Assembly (NCBI RefSeq): GCF_014648815.1
Contig: NZ_BMRV01000002.1
Coordinates: forward strand, 558,001 to 622,000
DNA: 64,000 nucleotides
Reading direction: 5' to 3'
Source: Streptomyces flaveolus
GTDB lineage: Bacteria > Actinomycetota > Actinomycetes > Streptomycetales > Streptomycetaceae
Shown piece by piece: positions 18,668 to 27,782 of this stretch (positions are counted from its first letter, which is position 1; each line of letters opens with the position of its first letter). The notes beneath the pieces were generated by a model, which ran no database searches, was not told where the DNA came from, and saw only the letters and a program-made list of their open reading frames with translations. The translations under genes were made by a program, and so were the position numbers.

Positions 18668-19177
18668 ATGACGACGCACACCGATGACACGACGACCGTG
18701 GAGTACGCCTCCGAACTGCCCGTACGACTGGAATGGGCCAAGCACGCCCCCGATGTGTACAAGGCGATGATCCGGCTGGACACGGCCGCCCGGCGGGGGG
18801 TGGACCCGACGCTGTACGAGCTGGTGAAGATCCGCGCCTCCCAGATCAACCGCTGCGCCCTGTGCGTCGACATGCACAGCAAGGACGCCCTCGCGGCCGG
18901 GGAGAGCGTGGAGCGGATCATCCAGCTCAGCGCCTGGGAGGAGTCGCGGCACTTCTACACCGAGAAGGAGCTGGCGGCCCTGGAGCTGGCGGAGGCCGTG
19001 ACCGTGCTGACGGACGGTTTCGTCCCCGACGAGGTCTACGAGAGGGTCGCGAAGCACTTCGACGAGCCGGAGCTGGCGCAGCTCATCGCCGTCATCACGG
19101 TGATCAACGCCTGGAACCGCTTCGGCGTGACCTGCCGCATGACCCCGGGGCACTACCGGCCGGGACAGCACGGATGA
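18668..19177 (+). CDS. AhpD-like / carboxymuconolactone decarboxylase family protein 1
   Basis: 169 aa, all-helical AhpD-type fold. The redox motif is IRASQINRCALCVDMHSKDA: C63, C66 and H70 form the CxxC-xxx-H centre used by alkylhydroperoxidase D-like enzymes. Shares its whole architecture with the next gene. First gene of a three-gene operon (ATGA overlaps throughout). Peroxidase or thiol-redox activity is a family inference. Confidence 0.87.
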   Translation: MTTHTDDTTTVEYASELPVRLEWAKHAPDVYKAMIRLDTAARRGVDPTLYELVKIRASQINRCALCVDMHSKDALAAGESVERIIQLSAWEESRHFYTEKELAALELAEAVTVLTDGFVPDEVYERVAKHFDEPELAQLIAVITVINAWNRFGVTCRMTPGHYRPGQHG

Positions 19178-19620
19178 CGGTCCGCACGCGGCTCCTGGAC
19201 CGGGAGGTCGCGCAGGCCATGTCCGCGCTCAGCGCGGCGGCGAAGAAGGGGCTCGGCGATCCCTCGCTCGCCGAGCTGGTGATGGTCCGGGCCTCGCAGA
19301 TCAACCACTGCGCGTTCTGCCTGGACATGCACCTCACCCTCGCCCGGAAGAACGGGGAGAGCGAGCAGCGGCTCGGTCTGCTCGACGCCTGGGAGGAGGC
19401 CGAGGAGCTCTACAGCGAGCGGGAGCGGGCCGCGCTCGCGCTGACCGAGGCGGTGACGGTCCTGACGGACGGCTTCGTGCCCGACGCCGTGTACGAGCGG
19501 GCCGCCGCGCACTTCCCGGCCGGCGAGCTGGCCCACCTCGTCGGGCTGATCGCCGCCATCAACAGCTGGAACCGGGTGATGGTCGGCCGGCGTGTCCCGC
19601 CGGGGGGCTACACACCATGA
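19174..19620 (+). CDS. AhpD-like / carboxymuconolactone decarboxylase family protein 2
   Basis: 148 aa, a diverged tandem copy of the preceding gene: both have RASQINxC, TEAVTVLTDGFVPD-type segments (LAEAVTVLTDGFVPDEVYER versus LTEAVTVLTDGFVPDAVYER) and INxWNR near the end. Catalytic motif here is C46-A-F-C49 with H53. ATG 19174 overlaps the first copy's stop (ATGA), so the two products may form a complex or divided function. Acid/base context differs from copy 1, which argues against very recent duplication. Confidence 0.87.
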   Translation: MTVRTRLLDREVAQAMSALSAAAKKGLGDPSLAELVMVRASQINHCAFCLDMHLTLARKNGESEQRLGLLDAWEEAEELYSERERAALALTEAVTVLTDGFVPDAVYERAAAHFPAGELAHLVGLIAAINSWNRVMVGRRVPPGGYTP

Positions 19621-20336
19621 GCAAGGTCGGCATGTTCCGCGCCCTGCACCACGGCCGGGCGCCGGACGACCCCCTCGTCCTGCCCGGCCCCTGGGACGCG
19701 GCGAGCGCCCGCGTGTTCGCTCAGGCCGGGTTCCCGGCGCTGGCGACGCCCAGCGCCGGGGTCGCCGCCTCGCTCGGGTACGAGGACGGGCGGACCCCGG
19801 CCGACGAGATGTTCGCGGCGGTCGCGCGGATCGCCCGGGCCGTCGACGTACCGGTGTCGGCGGACGTGGAGGACGGGTACGGGCTGGCACCCGGGGAGCT
19901 GGTGGAACGGCTGCTGGCGGCGGGTGCCGTGGGCTGCAACCTGGAGGACTCCACGGGCGGGGTGCTCAAGGACCCGCGCGAGCACGCCGAATGGCTGGCC
20001 GAGGTGCGGGCGGCGGCCGGGGACCGGCTGCTCGTGAACGCCCGCGTCGACACGTTCGTCCGGGGCATCGCGGACCCGGACCGGGCCATCGAGCGTGCCG
20101 CGCTGTACGTCGCCGCGGGCGCCGACTGCGTGTACCCGATCGGCGCCCCCGTCGACGTGCTGCCCCTGCTGCGGGCCGGTGTCCAGGGGCCGGTGAACGT
20201 CGTCGCGCGGCCCGGGGAGGGCCCCTCGCCCGCCGAGCTCGGCGAACTCGGGGCCACCCGGGTCACGTTCGGGCCGGGTCTCCAGCGGCGCGCGGAGCGG
20301 GCGGTGCGGGAGATCGCGGCGGAGCTGACGAAGTGA
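19617..20336 (+). CDS. Isocitrate lyase / PEP phosphomutase superfamily protein
   Basis: 239 aa TIM-barrel. It begins with LVLPGPWDAASARVFAQAG (the family's 'NxWDAxSA' region), then VSADVEDGYG (metal-binding DVEDGYG) and GCNLEDST. The loop usually holding KxxC in isocitrate lyases is absent, placing it in the PEP-mutase/oxaloacetate-decarboxylase-like branch of unknown substrate. Start ATG 19617 overlaps the second AhpD stop by ATGA. It ends 3 bases before the stop of the convergent betaine-binding protein gene. Confidence 0.85.
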   Translation: MSKVGMFRALHHGRAPDDPLVLPGPWDAASARVFAQAGFPALATPSAGVAASLGYEDGRTPADEMFAAVARIARAVDVPVSADVEDGYGLAPGELVERLLAAGAVGCNLEDSTGGVLKDPREHAEWLAEVRAAAGDRLLVNARVDTFVRGIADPDRAIERAALYVAAGADCVYPIGAPVDVLPLLRAGVQGPVNVVARPGEGPSPAELGELGATRVTFGPGLQRRAERAVREIAAELTK

Positions 20337-20339
20337 GGG

Positions 20340-21290
20340 TCAGGGCAGCCACTTCCGCCAGACGGACTCGTGGCTGTCCACCCACTTCTTCGCCGCCTCC
20401 TCGGGCCGCATCTTCTGCTCGGCGATCATCAGGGAGACCTGGTTCTGGTCCTCGGTCGTCCACCGGAAGTTCCTGAGGAACTCCGCCGCCTTGCCGCCGT
20501 CCTTCGCGAAGCCGGCGTTGAGGTACTTCTGCAGCGGCGTGACCGGATAGGCGCAGTCGACCTTCTCCGGGTCGGCGTCGCAGCCCTCCTTGTACGGCGG
20601 CAGCTTCACCTCGGTCATCGGGACCTTCTCGAACAGCCACTGGGGCGTGTACCAGTAGGTCAGGAAGGGCTTCTTCTCCTTGGCGAACTGCTTCATCTGG
20701 GTGATCTGAGCGGCCTCGGAGCCGGCGAAGACGACCTGGTAGTCCAGGCCCAGGTTCTTCACCAGCGCCTTGTCGTTGGTGACGTAGGACGGGGAGCCGT
20801 CCATCAGCTGGCCCTTGCCGCCGCTCTCGGCGGTGCGCAGCAGCTCGGCGTACTTGTTCAGGTTCTTCCAGTTCGTGACGTCCGGGTGCTTCTTCGCGAA
20901 GTACGTGGGGACGAACCAGCCGATGTGTCCGGTGACGCCGAGGTCGCCGCCGGCGGCGATGGTCTTCTTGTCCGCGACGTAGCGCTGTTCCTGCTCGGGG
21001 TGGCCCCAGTCCTCCAGGATGGCGTCGACCCGGCCCTGGCTGAGCGCGTCCCAGGCGGGGACCTCGTCGACCTGGACGGTGTCGACGCGGTAGCCGAGCT
21101 CGTGCTCCAGCAGGTACTGGGCGACGGCCACGTTGGCCTGGGCGCCGACCCAGGACTGCACGGACAGGGTGACGGTCTTCGCGCCCTGGGCGTTCGCGAA
21201 CGGGGACGCCTGCTTGGTCATGTCGGCGGCGCCGCAGCCGGTGGCCAGCACCAGCACGGCGGCGGCCGCCGCGATCCGCTTGCGGGACAT
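20340..21290 (-). CDS. opuAC: Glycine betaine/choline ABC transporter substrate-binding lipoprotein
   Basis: 316 aa. A short signal peptide with lipobox VLATGCGA anchors it outside the membrane. The OpuAC/ProX-type binding domain includes VQSWVGAQANVAVAQYLLEH, VDAILEDWGHPEQE and the aromatic-rich FLTYWYTPQWLF expected for the cation-pi betaine cage. Last gene of the bet-opu operon, one base after the permease stop. Symbol is by analogy; choline rather than betaine could be the main substrate since betA/betB are in the same operon. Confidence 0.9.
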   Translation of the reverse strand: MSRKRIAAAAAVLVLATGCGAADMTKQASPFANAQGAKTVTLSVQSWVGAQANVAVAQYLLEHELGYRVDTVQVDEVPAWDALSQGRVDAILEDWGHPEQEQRYVADKKTIAAGGDLGVTGHIGWFVPTYFAKKHPDVTNWKNLNKYAELLRTAESGGKGQLMDGSPSYVTNDKALVKNLGLDYQVVFAGSEAAQITQMKQFAKEKKPFLTYWYTPQWLFEKVPMTEVKLPPYKEGCDADPEKVDCAYPVTPLQKYLNAGFAKDGGKAAEFLRNFRWTTEDQNQVSLMIAEQKMRPEEAAKKWVDSHESVWRKWLP

Positions 21291-21291
21291 C

Positions 21292-23235
21292 TCAGGCTCC
21301 CTTCTTCGTACGGCGTTGGGTGGGCTGGGTGACCCGGTCGAGCATCAGGCCGAGGCAGACGATCGCCGCTCCGGCCACCAGGCCGGTCGCCAGGTCGCCC
21401 TGGGCCAGGCCGAAGACGACCTGGTAGCCGAGCGCGCCACCGCCGACCAGGCCGCCGATGATGACGACGGCGAGGACGAGGACGACGCCCTGGTTGACGG
21501 CGAGCAGCAGGGACCGGCGGGCCAGCGGGAGCTGGACCTGGCGCAGTTGCTGTCCGCTGGTCGCGCCGAGCGAGCGGGCCGACTCCATCGCGGCCGGGTC
21601 GACCTGGCGCAGCCCCTGGGTGGTGATGCGGACGACGGCCGGGAGGGCGTAGACGACCGCGGCGGCGACGGCGGGGGCCCGGCCCACGCCGAACAGGGCG
21701 ACGACCGGGATCAGGTACACGAACTGCGGCATCGTCTGGAAGACGTCCAGGACGGGCCGCAGCAGGCGTTCGAAGCGGTCGCTGCGGGCGGCGGCGATGC
21801 CGGTGGCGAAGCCGATGACCAGGGTCACGGCGACTGCCGCCAGCACCTGGGAGAGCGTGTCCAGGGAGGGGTTCCACACGCCGAGCACGCCGATCGCGGC
21901 CATGGCGAGGACGGCGGTGAGGGCCGTGCGCCAGGTGCCGATCAGCCAGGCCAGGGCGGCGACGATCAGCAGCACGGACCACCAGGGCAGCCACTGGAGG
22001 CCGTCCCGCAGCGGGTTGAGGACCCAGCTGGTGAAGTGGGCGGCCCAGTCCGCGGTGCCGCCGACGACGGGGACGCCGAAGTAGAGGTGCGCGGTCATCC
22101 AGTCGACGGCCCGGTTGACGGGCTCGGCGATGTTCACCTCCCACGCCTCGGGCCAGTCGAGGAGGCCGGCGAGACGTCCGGCGACCGCCACGACGACGGC
22201 GGCGGCGAGGGCGTACAGCCAGGTCACCGGGGACTTGCCGGCCTCTCCGAGCCGCTCCCCCGCCGCGCCGGTGACGCGGTCCAGGACGATGGCGAGCAGC
22301 ACGATCGGGATGCCGGCCGCGAGGGCGGCGCCGACGTCGACGGAGGCGAGCGCCTGGTAGACGCGGTCGCCGAGGCCGCCGGCGCCGATGACGGAGGCGA
22401 TGACCGCCATGGACAGCGCCATCATGATCGTCTGGTTGAGGCCGAGCAGGAGTTCCTTGCGGGCCAGCGGGATGCGCGCGGTCAGCAGCCGCTGGCGGGC
22501 GGTCGTGCCGAGGGACTCGACGGCCTCCAGGACCTCCTTGTCGGCGCCGCGCAGGCCGAGGGCGGTGAGCCGGGCCATGGGCGGGGCGGCGTAGACGACG
22601 GTGGCCAGGACGGCGGCGGGGACGCCGATGCCGAAGACCAGGACGACGGGGAGGAGGTAGGCGAAGGCGGGCAGCACCTGCATGGTGTCGAGCACGGGGC
22701 GCAGGACGCGGTCCATCCGGTCGGACAGACCGGCGGCGAGGCCCAGCAGGGCGCCCACGGCGACCGACGCGAGGACGGCGACGACCATCAGGGCGAGGGT
22801 CTGCATCGTCGGTACCCACATGCCGAGCAGGCCGCAGGCCAGGAACGCGGCGGCGGTGCCCAGCGCCAGCTTCACGCCGGCCGCGCGCCAGGCGACCAGG
22901 GCGCCGATCGCGGTGACCCCGGCCCAGCCGACGGCGAGGAGGGCGAGGTAGACGGCGCGTACGGCGAGGGTGACGGCGTTGCTGATGTGGCCGAAGAAGT
23001 AGAGGAAGAGGGGGTGGCTGTCGCGGTTGTCGATGATCCAGTCGCTGGCGCTGCCGAGCGGGGCGGAGACGTCGACGGTGAGGGCGGCGGGCCAGGTCGC
23101 GCCGGGCCACTGGGTGACGGCGAGGGGGACGAGGACGGCGGCGGCCACGGCGAGCGTGAGGAGCTTGCGGGCGGCGGGGTGGGTGAGGATGCCCGGCGGC
23201 GACACCTTCTGGGACGTTGTGGTGATCGTTGCCAT
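21292..23235 (-). CDS. opuAB: Fused double permease of a glycine betaine/choline ABC transporter
   Basis: 647 aa, about twice the normal ProW/OpuAB length because two permease units are joined. Each has an EAA-type loop: GADKEVLEAVESLGTTARQR with LARKELLLGLNQTIMM in the first, and VDPAAMESARSLGATSGQQL with LARRSLLLAVNQGVVL in the second. Each unit also repeats VLDxxQxxPxFxYLxPVVxxFG. About 12 helices in all; forms the membrane channel with the ATPase. TGATG overlap with the ATPase gene. Confidence 0.92.
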   Translation of the reverse strand: MATITTTSQKVSPPGILTHPAARKLLTLAVAAAVLVPLAVTQWPGATWPAALTVDVSAPLGSASDWIIDNRDSHPLFLYFFGHISNAVTLAVRAVYLALLAVGWAGVTAIGALVAWRAAGVKLALGTAAAFLACGLLGMWVPTMQTLALMVVAVLASVAVGALLGLAAGLSDRMDRVLRPVLDTMQVLPAFAYLLPVVLVFGIGVPAAVLATVVYAAPPMARLTALGLRGADKEVLEAVESLGTTARQRLLTARIPLARKELLLGLNQTIMMALSMAVIASVIGAGGLGDRVYQALASVDVGAALAAGIPIVLLAIVLDRVTGAAGERLGEAGKSPVTWLYALAAAVVVAVAGRLAGLLDWPEAWEVNIAEPVNRAVDWMTAHLYFGVPVVGGTADWAAHFTSWVLNPLRDGLQWLPWWSVLLIVAALAWLIGTWRTALTAVLAMAAIGVLGVWNPSLDTLSQVLAAVAVTLVIGFATGIAAARSDRFERLLRPVLDVFQTMPQFVYLIPVVALFGVGRAPAVAAAVVYALPAVVRITTQGLRQVDPAAMESARSLGATSGQQLRQVQLPLARRSLLLAVNQGVVLVLAVVIIGGLVGGGALGYQVVFGLAQGDLATGLVAGAAIVCLGLMLDRVTQPTQRRTKKGA

Positions 23236-24497
23236 CAGACCGGCTCCTCGCTGGGGGCGGGGTCGGTCGGCTCACGGCGCTTCGCAGGTGCCTCCCCCGC
23301 TCTCGGCTTCGCTCGAGCGGGGGAACCCCCATCGCCCACCCGTGCCGCCGCAGCGGCACGACTGCCCGCAGCTGCGTCGGCGGGGCCCGCTGGGTCGGCT
23401 GCGGCGGCGGGGGCCGATGCGGCTGTGGCTGGGGCTGTGTCGGTCGTGCCCGCCACCACCGACAGCAGGGCGTCCGCGTCGATGACGCCCAGGCAGCGGC
23501 CGTCGGACATCACGCGGGCCGGGGAGCCGGCGCGGGCCACCGCCTCGATGGCCTCGGTCACCGTGGCCTCGGGGCGCAGCGCGGGGCCGGTGCCGGCCTC
23601 GCCGGAGGAGGAGGCGGGGCGCATGGCCGTACGGACCGTCAGGACCTGCTCGCGCGGGACGTCACGGACGAACTCACGGACGTAGTCGTCGGCGGGCGAG
23701 CCGACGATCTCTTCCGGGGTGCCGAGCTGCACGACGCGGCCGTCGCGCATCAGGGCGATGCGGTCGCCCAGCTTCAGGGCTTCCTGGAGGTCGTGGGTGA
23801 TGAAGACCATCGTGCGGCCCTCCTCGCGGTGCAGCCGGACGACCTCCTCCTGCATCTCCCGCCGGATCAGCGGGTCGAGCGCGCTGAACGGCTCGTCGAA
23901 GAGCAGCACCTCGGGGTCGACGGCGAGGGCGCGGGCGAGGCCGACGCGCTGGCGCTGGCCGCCGGAGAGCTGGCCGGGGCGGCGGTGCTCCAGGCCCTCC
24001 AGGCCCACCTTGGCGACGATCGCGGCGGCGCGTTCGCGGCGCTCTGCGCGGCCCATGCCCTGGACCTCCAGGCCGTACGCCACGTTGTCGAGGACCGTGC
24101 GGTGCGGGAGCAGGCCGAAGTGCTGGAAGACCATCGCGGCGCGGTGCCGGCGCAGTTCGCGCAGCCGGGACCGGTCCATGGCGCGGACGTCCTCGCCGTC
24201 GATGGCGATGGTGCCCGCGGTCGGCTCGATCAGCCGGGTCAGGCAGCGCACCAGCGTGGACTTGCCGGAGCCGGACAGGCCCATGACGACGAAGACCTCG
24301 CCCTTGCGGACGTCGAAGGAGACGTCGCGGACGGCGGCCGTGCAGCCGGTGCGGGTGCGCAGCTCGGCCGGGGTCAGGGCGGTGAGCTCCGGGTCGCCGG
24401 GGACGCGGGCGGCCTTCGGGCCGAAGACCTTCCACAGGCCGTCCACGGAGAAGACCGGCGGCCGCACCTGCGTGGTGCCGTTGACGGTGGCGGTCAT
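23235..24497 (-). CDS. opuAA: Glycine betaine/choline ABC transporter ATP-binding protein
   Basis: 420 aa. The ATPase core has Walker [12 protein letters not shown], signature [15 protein letters not shown], Walker [12 protein letters not shown] and the switch His in [10 protein letters not shown] single CBS-like segment follows ([20 protein letters not shown], then [14 protein letters not shown]). The last ~50 residues are an Ala/Pro-rich tail that includes a dispersed Streptomyces repeat read in frame (23288-23332). CBS parts of the OpuA family sense ionic strength; here it is partial. ATGA overlap with betA. Confidence 0.92.
   Translation of the reverse strand: MTATVNGTTQVRPPVFSVDGLWKVFGPKAARVPGDPELTALTPAELRTRTGCTAAVRDVSFDVRKGEVFVVMGLSGSGKSTLVRCLTRLIEPTAGTIAIDGEDVRAMDRSRLRELRRHRAAMVFQHFGLLPHRTVLDNVAYGLEVQGMGRAERRERAAAIVAKVGLEGLEHRRPGQLSGGQRQRVGLARALAVDPEVLLFDEPFSALDPLIRREMQEEVVRLHREEGRTMVFITHDLQEALKLGDRIALMRDGRVVQLGTPEEIVGSPADDYVREFVRDVPREQVLTVRTAMRPASSSGEAGTGPALRPEATVTEAIEAVARAGSPARVMSDGRCLGVIDADALLSVVAGTTDTAPATAASAPAAAADPAGPADAAAGSRAAAAARVGDGGSPARAKPRAGEAPAKRREPTDPAPSEEPV
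23288..23332. repeat. Dispersed Streptomyces hairpin repeat inside the opuAA reading frame
   Basis: Plus strand CCTCCCCCGCTCTCGGCTTC at 23291-23310 followed by GCTCGAGCGGGGGAACCCCC at 23311-23330. The inverted parts CCCCCGCTC/GAGCGGGGG form a stem. This 'CCCCGCTCTCGGCTTCGCTCGAGCGGGGG' unit is widespread between Streptomyces genes; here it encodes the tail residues [18 protein letters not shown]. Confidence 0.75.
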
Positions 24498-26026
24498 CGG
24501 GCATCACCACCGATCAGCTCGACGGCACGTTCCCCGACCATGAGGACACCGATCATCGGATTCACGGCGGGCATGGTCGGGAAGACGGAGGCGTCGGCGA
24601 TGCGGATGCCGTCCAGGCCGCGGATGCGCAGCTCGGGGTCCACGACGGCCTGCTCGTCGTCGGCGGCGCCCATCCGGCAGGTGCCCGCCGGGTGGTAGAC
24701 GGTGTGCGCGACCTTGCGGGCGTACTCGCTCAGCTCCTCGTCGCCGGTGATGTCCGGGCCGGGGCAGACCTCGCGCTTGAGCCAGTGCGCGAGCGGCTCG
24801 GCCTTGGCGATCTCACGGGCGATGCGGATGCCGTCGACCAGGGTGCGGCCGTCGTAGTCGTCCTCGTCGGTGAAGTAGCGGAAGTCGAGGGCGGGCTTGA
24901 CCTCCGGGTCGGCGCTGGTGAGGTAGAGGCGGCCGCGGCTCTTCGGCTTGGGGATGTTCGGGGTCATGGAGACGCCGAACTCCGGTCGCTCGTAGCCCAG
25001 TCGCTCCGGGTTGTCCGTGAACGGGATCTGGTAGAAGTGGAACATCAGGTCGGGGCCCGCGTGTTCGGGGTCGCGGCGCACGAACAGACCGGCGTCGGAG
25101 TCCATTGCGGAGTTCTCCGGGATGGGGCCGTTCGTCTCCCACACGATCACCGACTCGGGGTGGTCGAGCAGGTTCTCGCCGACGCCGGGCAGGTCGAGCG
25201 CCACGGGTATGCCGAGCGCCTCGAGGTCCTCGCGGGGGCCGACGCCGGAGTGCAGCAGCAGGCGCGGCGAGTCGACGGCTCCGGCGCACAGCACGACCTC
25301 GTTGCGTGCCTTGACCAGGATCTCCTCACCGTCCTTGGTGCGGACGTGGACGCCCTCGGCGCGGGTGCCGTCCAGCTCCAGCTTGTACGCCCAGGTCTCC
25401 AGCAGGAGGGTGAGGTTGGGCCGCTCGTCCATCACCGGGTGCAGGTACGCCACCGAGGCCGACGAACGCTTGTTGGTCTCCGGGTGGTAGGCCAGGTCGA
25501 AGAAGCCGACGCCCTCGGTGAACGGCTTCTTGTTGAAGCCCTCGACGCGGGGCACCTCGAGTGCCTTCTGCGCCGCGTCGACGAAGTCGCGGGCGATGGC
25601 GTTCCGGTCCTTCTCGTCGACCGGGACGATGTTGTTCTCCAGCCGGGCGAAGTACGCCTCCATCTGCACCGCGCCCCAGCCCTTGGCGCCCGCGGCCTCC
25701 CACTCGTCCCAGTCGGACGGCAGCGGCTTGAAGGCGATGAGGGTGTTGTGGGAGGAGCAGCCGCCGAGCACGCGGGCGCGGCTGTGCCGGATGTGGGAGT
25801 TGCCGCGGGGCTGCTCGGTGGTGGGGTAGTCGTAGTCGAGCTCGCCGCCGAGCAGGCCCATCCAGCGGCGCAGGGTCAGCACGTCGTCGCGGCCGACGTC
25901 GCTGGGGCCGCCCTCGATGACGGCGACGGTGACGTCCGGGTTCTCGGTGAGGCGGGCGGCGATGACGGAGCCTGCGGTGCCACCGCCGATGACGACGTAG
26001 TCGTAGACCTGGGGGGTCTCGGGCAT
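24494..26026 (-). CDS. betA: Choline dehydrogenase-like GMC oxidoreductase
   Basis: 510 aa FAD enzyme. The N-terminal dinucleotide fold is [22 protein letters not shown] signature 1 is [19 protein letters not shown]; signature 2 is [19 protein letters not shown]. The C-terminal catalytic histidine is in [11 protein letters not shown], with [13 protein letters not shown] after it. It would oxidise choline to betaine aldehyde at the membrane or in the cytosol. Between betB (48 bases upstream) and the transporter ATPase (ATGA overlap), so uptake and oxidation are co-expressed. Confidence 0.9.
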   Translation of the reverse strand: MPETPQVYDYVVIGGGTAGSVIAARLTENPDVTVAVIEGGPSDVGRDDVLTLRRWMGLLGGELDYDYPTTEQPRGNSHIRHSRARVLGGCSSHNTLIAFKPLPSDWDEWEAAGAKGWGAVQMEAYFARLENNIVPVDEKDRNAIARDFVDAAQKALEVPRVEGFNKKPFTEGVGFFDLAYHPETNKRSSASVAYLHPVMDERPNLTLLLETWAYKLELDGTRAEGVHVRTKDGEEILVKARNEVVLCAGAVDSPRLLLHSGVGPREDLEALGIPVALDLPGVGENLLDHPESVIVWETNGPIPENSAMDSDAGLFVRRDPEHAGPDLMFHFYQIPFTDNPERLGYERPEFGVSMTPNIPKPKSRGRLYLTSADPEVKPALDFRYFTDEDDYDGRTLVDGIRIAREIAKAEPLAHWLKREVCPGPDITGDEELSEYARKVAHTVYHPAGTCRMGAADDEQAVVDPELRIRGLDGIRIADASVFPTMPAVNPMIGVLMVGERAVELIGGDAR

Positions 26027-26074
26027 GGGGGTACTCCAGAAGGGCGTGGGGACGGGGAGAGGTGGGCGGGGAGG

Positions 26075-27604
26075 TCAGCCGGCGAACCAGCGGACGGGCT
26101 GCGGCGCGAGGTTCTGGTAGACGTGCTTGGTCTCGCGGTACTCGGCCAGGCCCGCGGGGCCCAGCTCGCGGCCGACACCGCTCTTGCCGAAGCCGCCCCA
26201 CTCCGCCTGCGGAAGGTAGGGGTGGAAGTCGTTGATCCAGACGGTGCCGTGCCGCAGCCGGCCGGCGACCCGGCGGGCGCGGCCCGCGTCGGCGGTCCAG
26301 ACGGCGCCGGCGAGTCCGTACTCGGTGTCGTTGGCGAGGGCGACGGCCTCGTCCTCGGTGCGGAAGGTCTCCACGGTCAGGACCGGTCCGAAGACCTCCT
26401 CCCGGACGACCCGCATCTCGCGGTGGCACTGGTCGAGGACGGTCGGCTCGTAGAACCAGCCGCTCTCGGGCCGCTCGGGCGACGGCTCGGGGCGCTTGCC
26501 GCCGCAGCGCAGCACGGCGCCCTCGGCGAGGGCGGAGGCGACGTAGTCCTCGGTCCTGGCGCGCTGCTGCTCGGAGACGAGCGGGCCGCACTCGACGCCG
26601 TCCTCGGTGCCCCGGCCGAGGCGGATCCTCCCGGCGCGGCGGGCGAGTTCGGCGACGAAGCGTTCGCGGACCGATTCCTCGACGATGAGCCGGCCGCCCG
26701 CGGAGCAGACCTGGCCGCTGTGGATGAAGGCGGCGTTGAGGGCCTGGTCGACGGCGGTGTCGAAGCCCTCCTCGGTCTCGCAGGCGTCGGCGAAGACGAC
26801 GTTGGGGTTCTTGCCGCCGAGTTCGAGGGCGACCTTCTTGACGGTGACGGCGGCGGCCTGCGCGACCTTGGTGCCGCTGACCAGGCCGCCGGTGAAGGAG
26901 ACCAGGTCGACGTCGGGGTGCTCGGCGAGCCGGGCGCCGACCGTGTGACCGGGGCCGGTGACGATGTTGGCGACGCCGGTGGGGAGCCCGGCCTCGACCA
27001 GCAGGTCGATCAGCGCGACGGTGGTGAGCGGGGTGATCTCGCTGGGCTTGATCACGAAGGTGTTGCCGGCGGCGAGCGCGGGCGCGATCTTCCAACTGGC
27101 CTGGAGCAGCGGGTAGTTCCAGGGCGTGATCATCGCGCAGACACCGACCGGCTCGTGCACGACGACGCTGTGGACGTCGGGCGAGCCCGCGTCGACGACC
27201 CGGCCGGGGGCCTCGCCGGCGACCAGGTCCGCGAAGTAGCGGAACGCGTCGGCGACGCAGTCGATGTCGACCCGGCCCTCCTCGACGGTCTTGCCCGCGT
27301 CGCGGCTCTCCAGCAGGCCGAGTTCCTCGCGGTCGCGGACGAGCAGGTCGGCGACGCGGCGCAGCAGGGCGGCGCGTTCGGCTACCGGGGTGCGCGGCCA
27401 GTCGCCGGTGTCGAAGGCGCGCCGGGCGGCGGCCACCGCGAGGTCGGTGTCCTTCTCGTCGCCCTCCGCGACCACGGCGAAGGGCAGGGCGTCCGCGGGG
27501 TCGAGGATCTCGCGCGTCGCGCCGGAGGACGCTTCCCGCCACTCGCCGCCCGCGTGAATGGTCCGGTGCGCCCGCGCTGCCCGGGTTTCCGTTCTGTTCG
27601 CCAT
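26075..27604 (-). CDS. betB: Betaine aldehyde dehydrogenase (NAD(P)+ aldehyde dehydrogenase)
   Basis: 509 aa, full-length ALDH superfamily. Catalytic Glu motif VALELGGKNPNVVF and the catalytic Cys in HSGQVCSAGGRLIV; the cofactor loop reads VSFTGGLVSGTKV, with G where most have S. PWNYPLLQASWKIAPALAAG is the N-terminal cofactor block. It oxidises betaine aldehyde to glycine betaine, an osmoprotectant. First gene of the five-gene bet-opu operon. The 178 bases upstream hold the operon promoter and a 16-bp palindrome at 27760-27775. Confidence 0.9.
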   Translation of the reverse strand: MANRTETRAARAHRTIHAGGEWREASSGATREILDPADALPFAVVAEGDEKDTDLAVAAARRAFDTGDWPRTPVAERAALLRRVADLLVRDREELGLLESRDAGKTVEEGRVDIDCVADAFRYFADLVAGEAPGRVVDAGSPDVHSVVVHEPVGVCAMITPWNYPLLQASWKIAPALAAGNTFVIKPSEITPLTTVALIDLLVEAGLPTGVANIVTGPGHTVGARLAEHPDVDLVSFTGGLVSGTKVAQAAAVTVKKVALELGGKNPNVVFADACETEEGFDTAVDQALNAAFIHSGQVCSAGGRLIVEESVRERFVAELARRAGRIRLGRGTEDGVECGPLVSEQQRARTEDYVASALAEGAVLRCGGKRPEPSPERPESGWFYEPTVLDQCHREMRVVREEVFGPVLTVETFRTEDEAVALANDTEYGLAGAVWTADAGRARRVAGRLRHGTVWINDFHPYLPQAEWGGFGKSGVGRELGPAGLAEYRETKHVYQNLAPQPVRWFAG

Positions 27605-27759
27605 GATCCGGTACTGCCTTCCGTTCCTGTTCCGTGCCCCTGCGTCACACGCGTGTCACTCTCGGGACCGGGAGCCCCTGCCCTTTTCCCTCTGTTGCAT
27701 GCCGGATCGGTGGCCGAAAGTGCGGTGGGTCACGGGGAAGAAGGGCGAAAAGGGTCAAA

Positions 27760-27775
27760 CACGGACATGTCCGTG
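27760..27775. promoter_or_regulatory. 16-bp perfect palindrome upstream of betB
   Basis: CACGGACATGTCCGTG is its own reverse complement. It lies 156 bases before the betB start and 7 bases after the stop of the leftward Pro-rich protein gene (27783). It could be an operator of the choline operon or part of a terminator; having no loop, it fits an operator better. Confidence 0.45.
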
Positions 27776-27782
27776 CCGTCGT

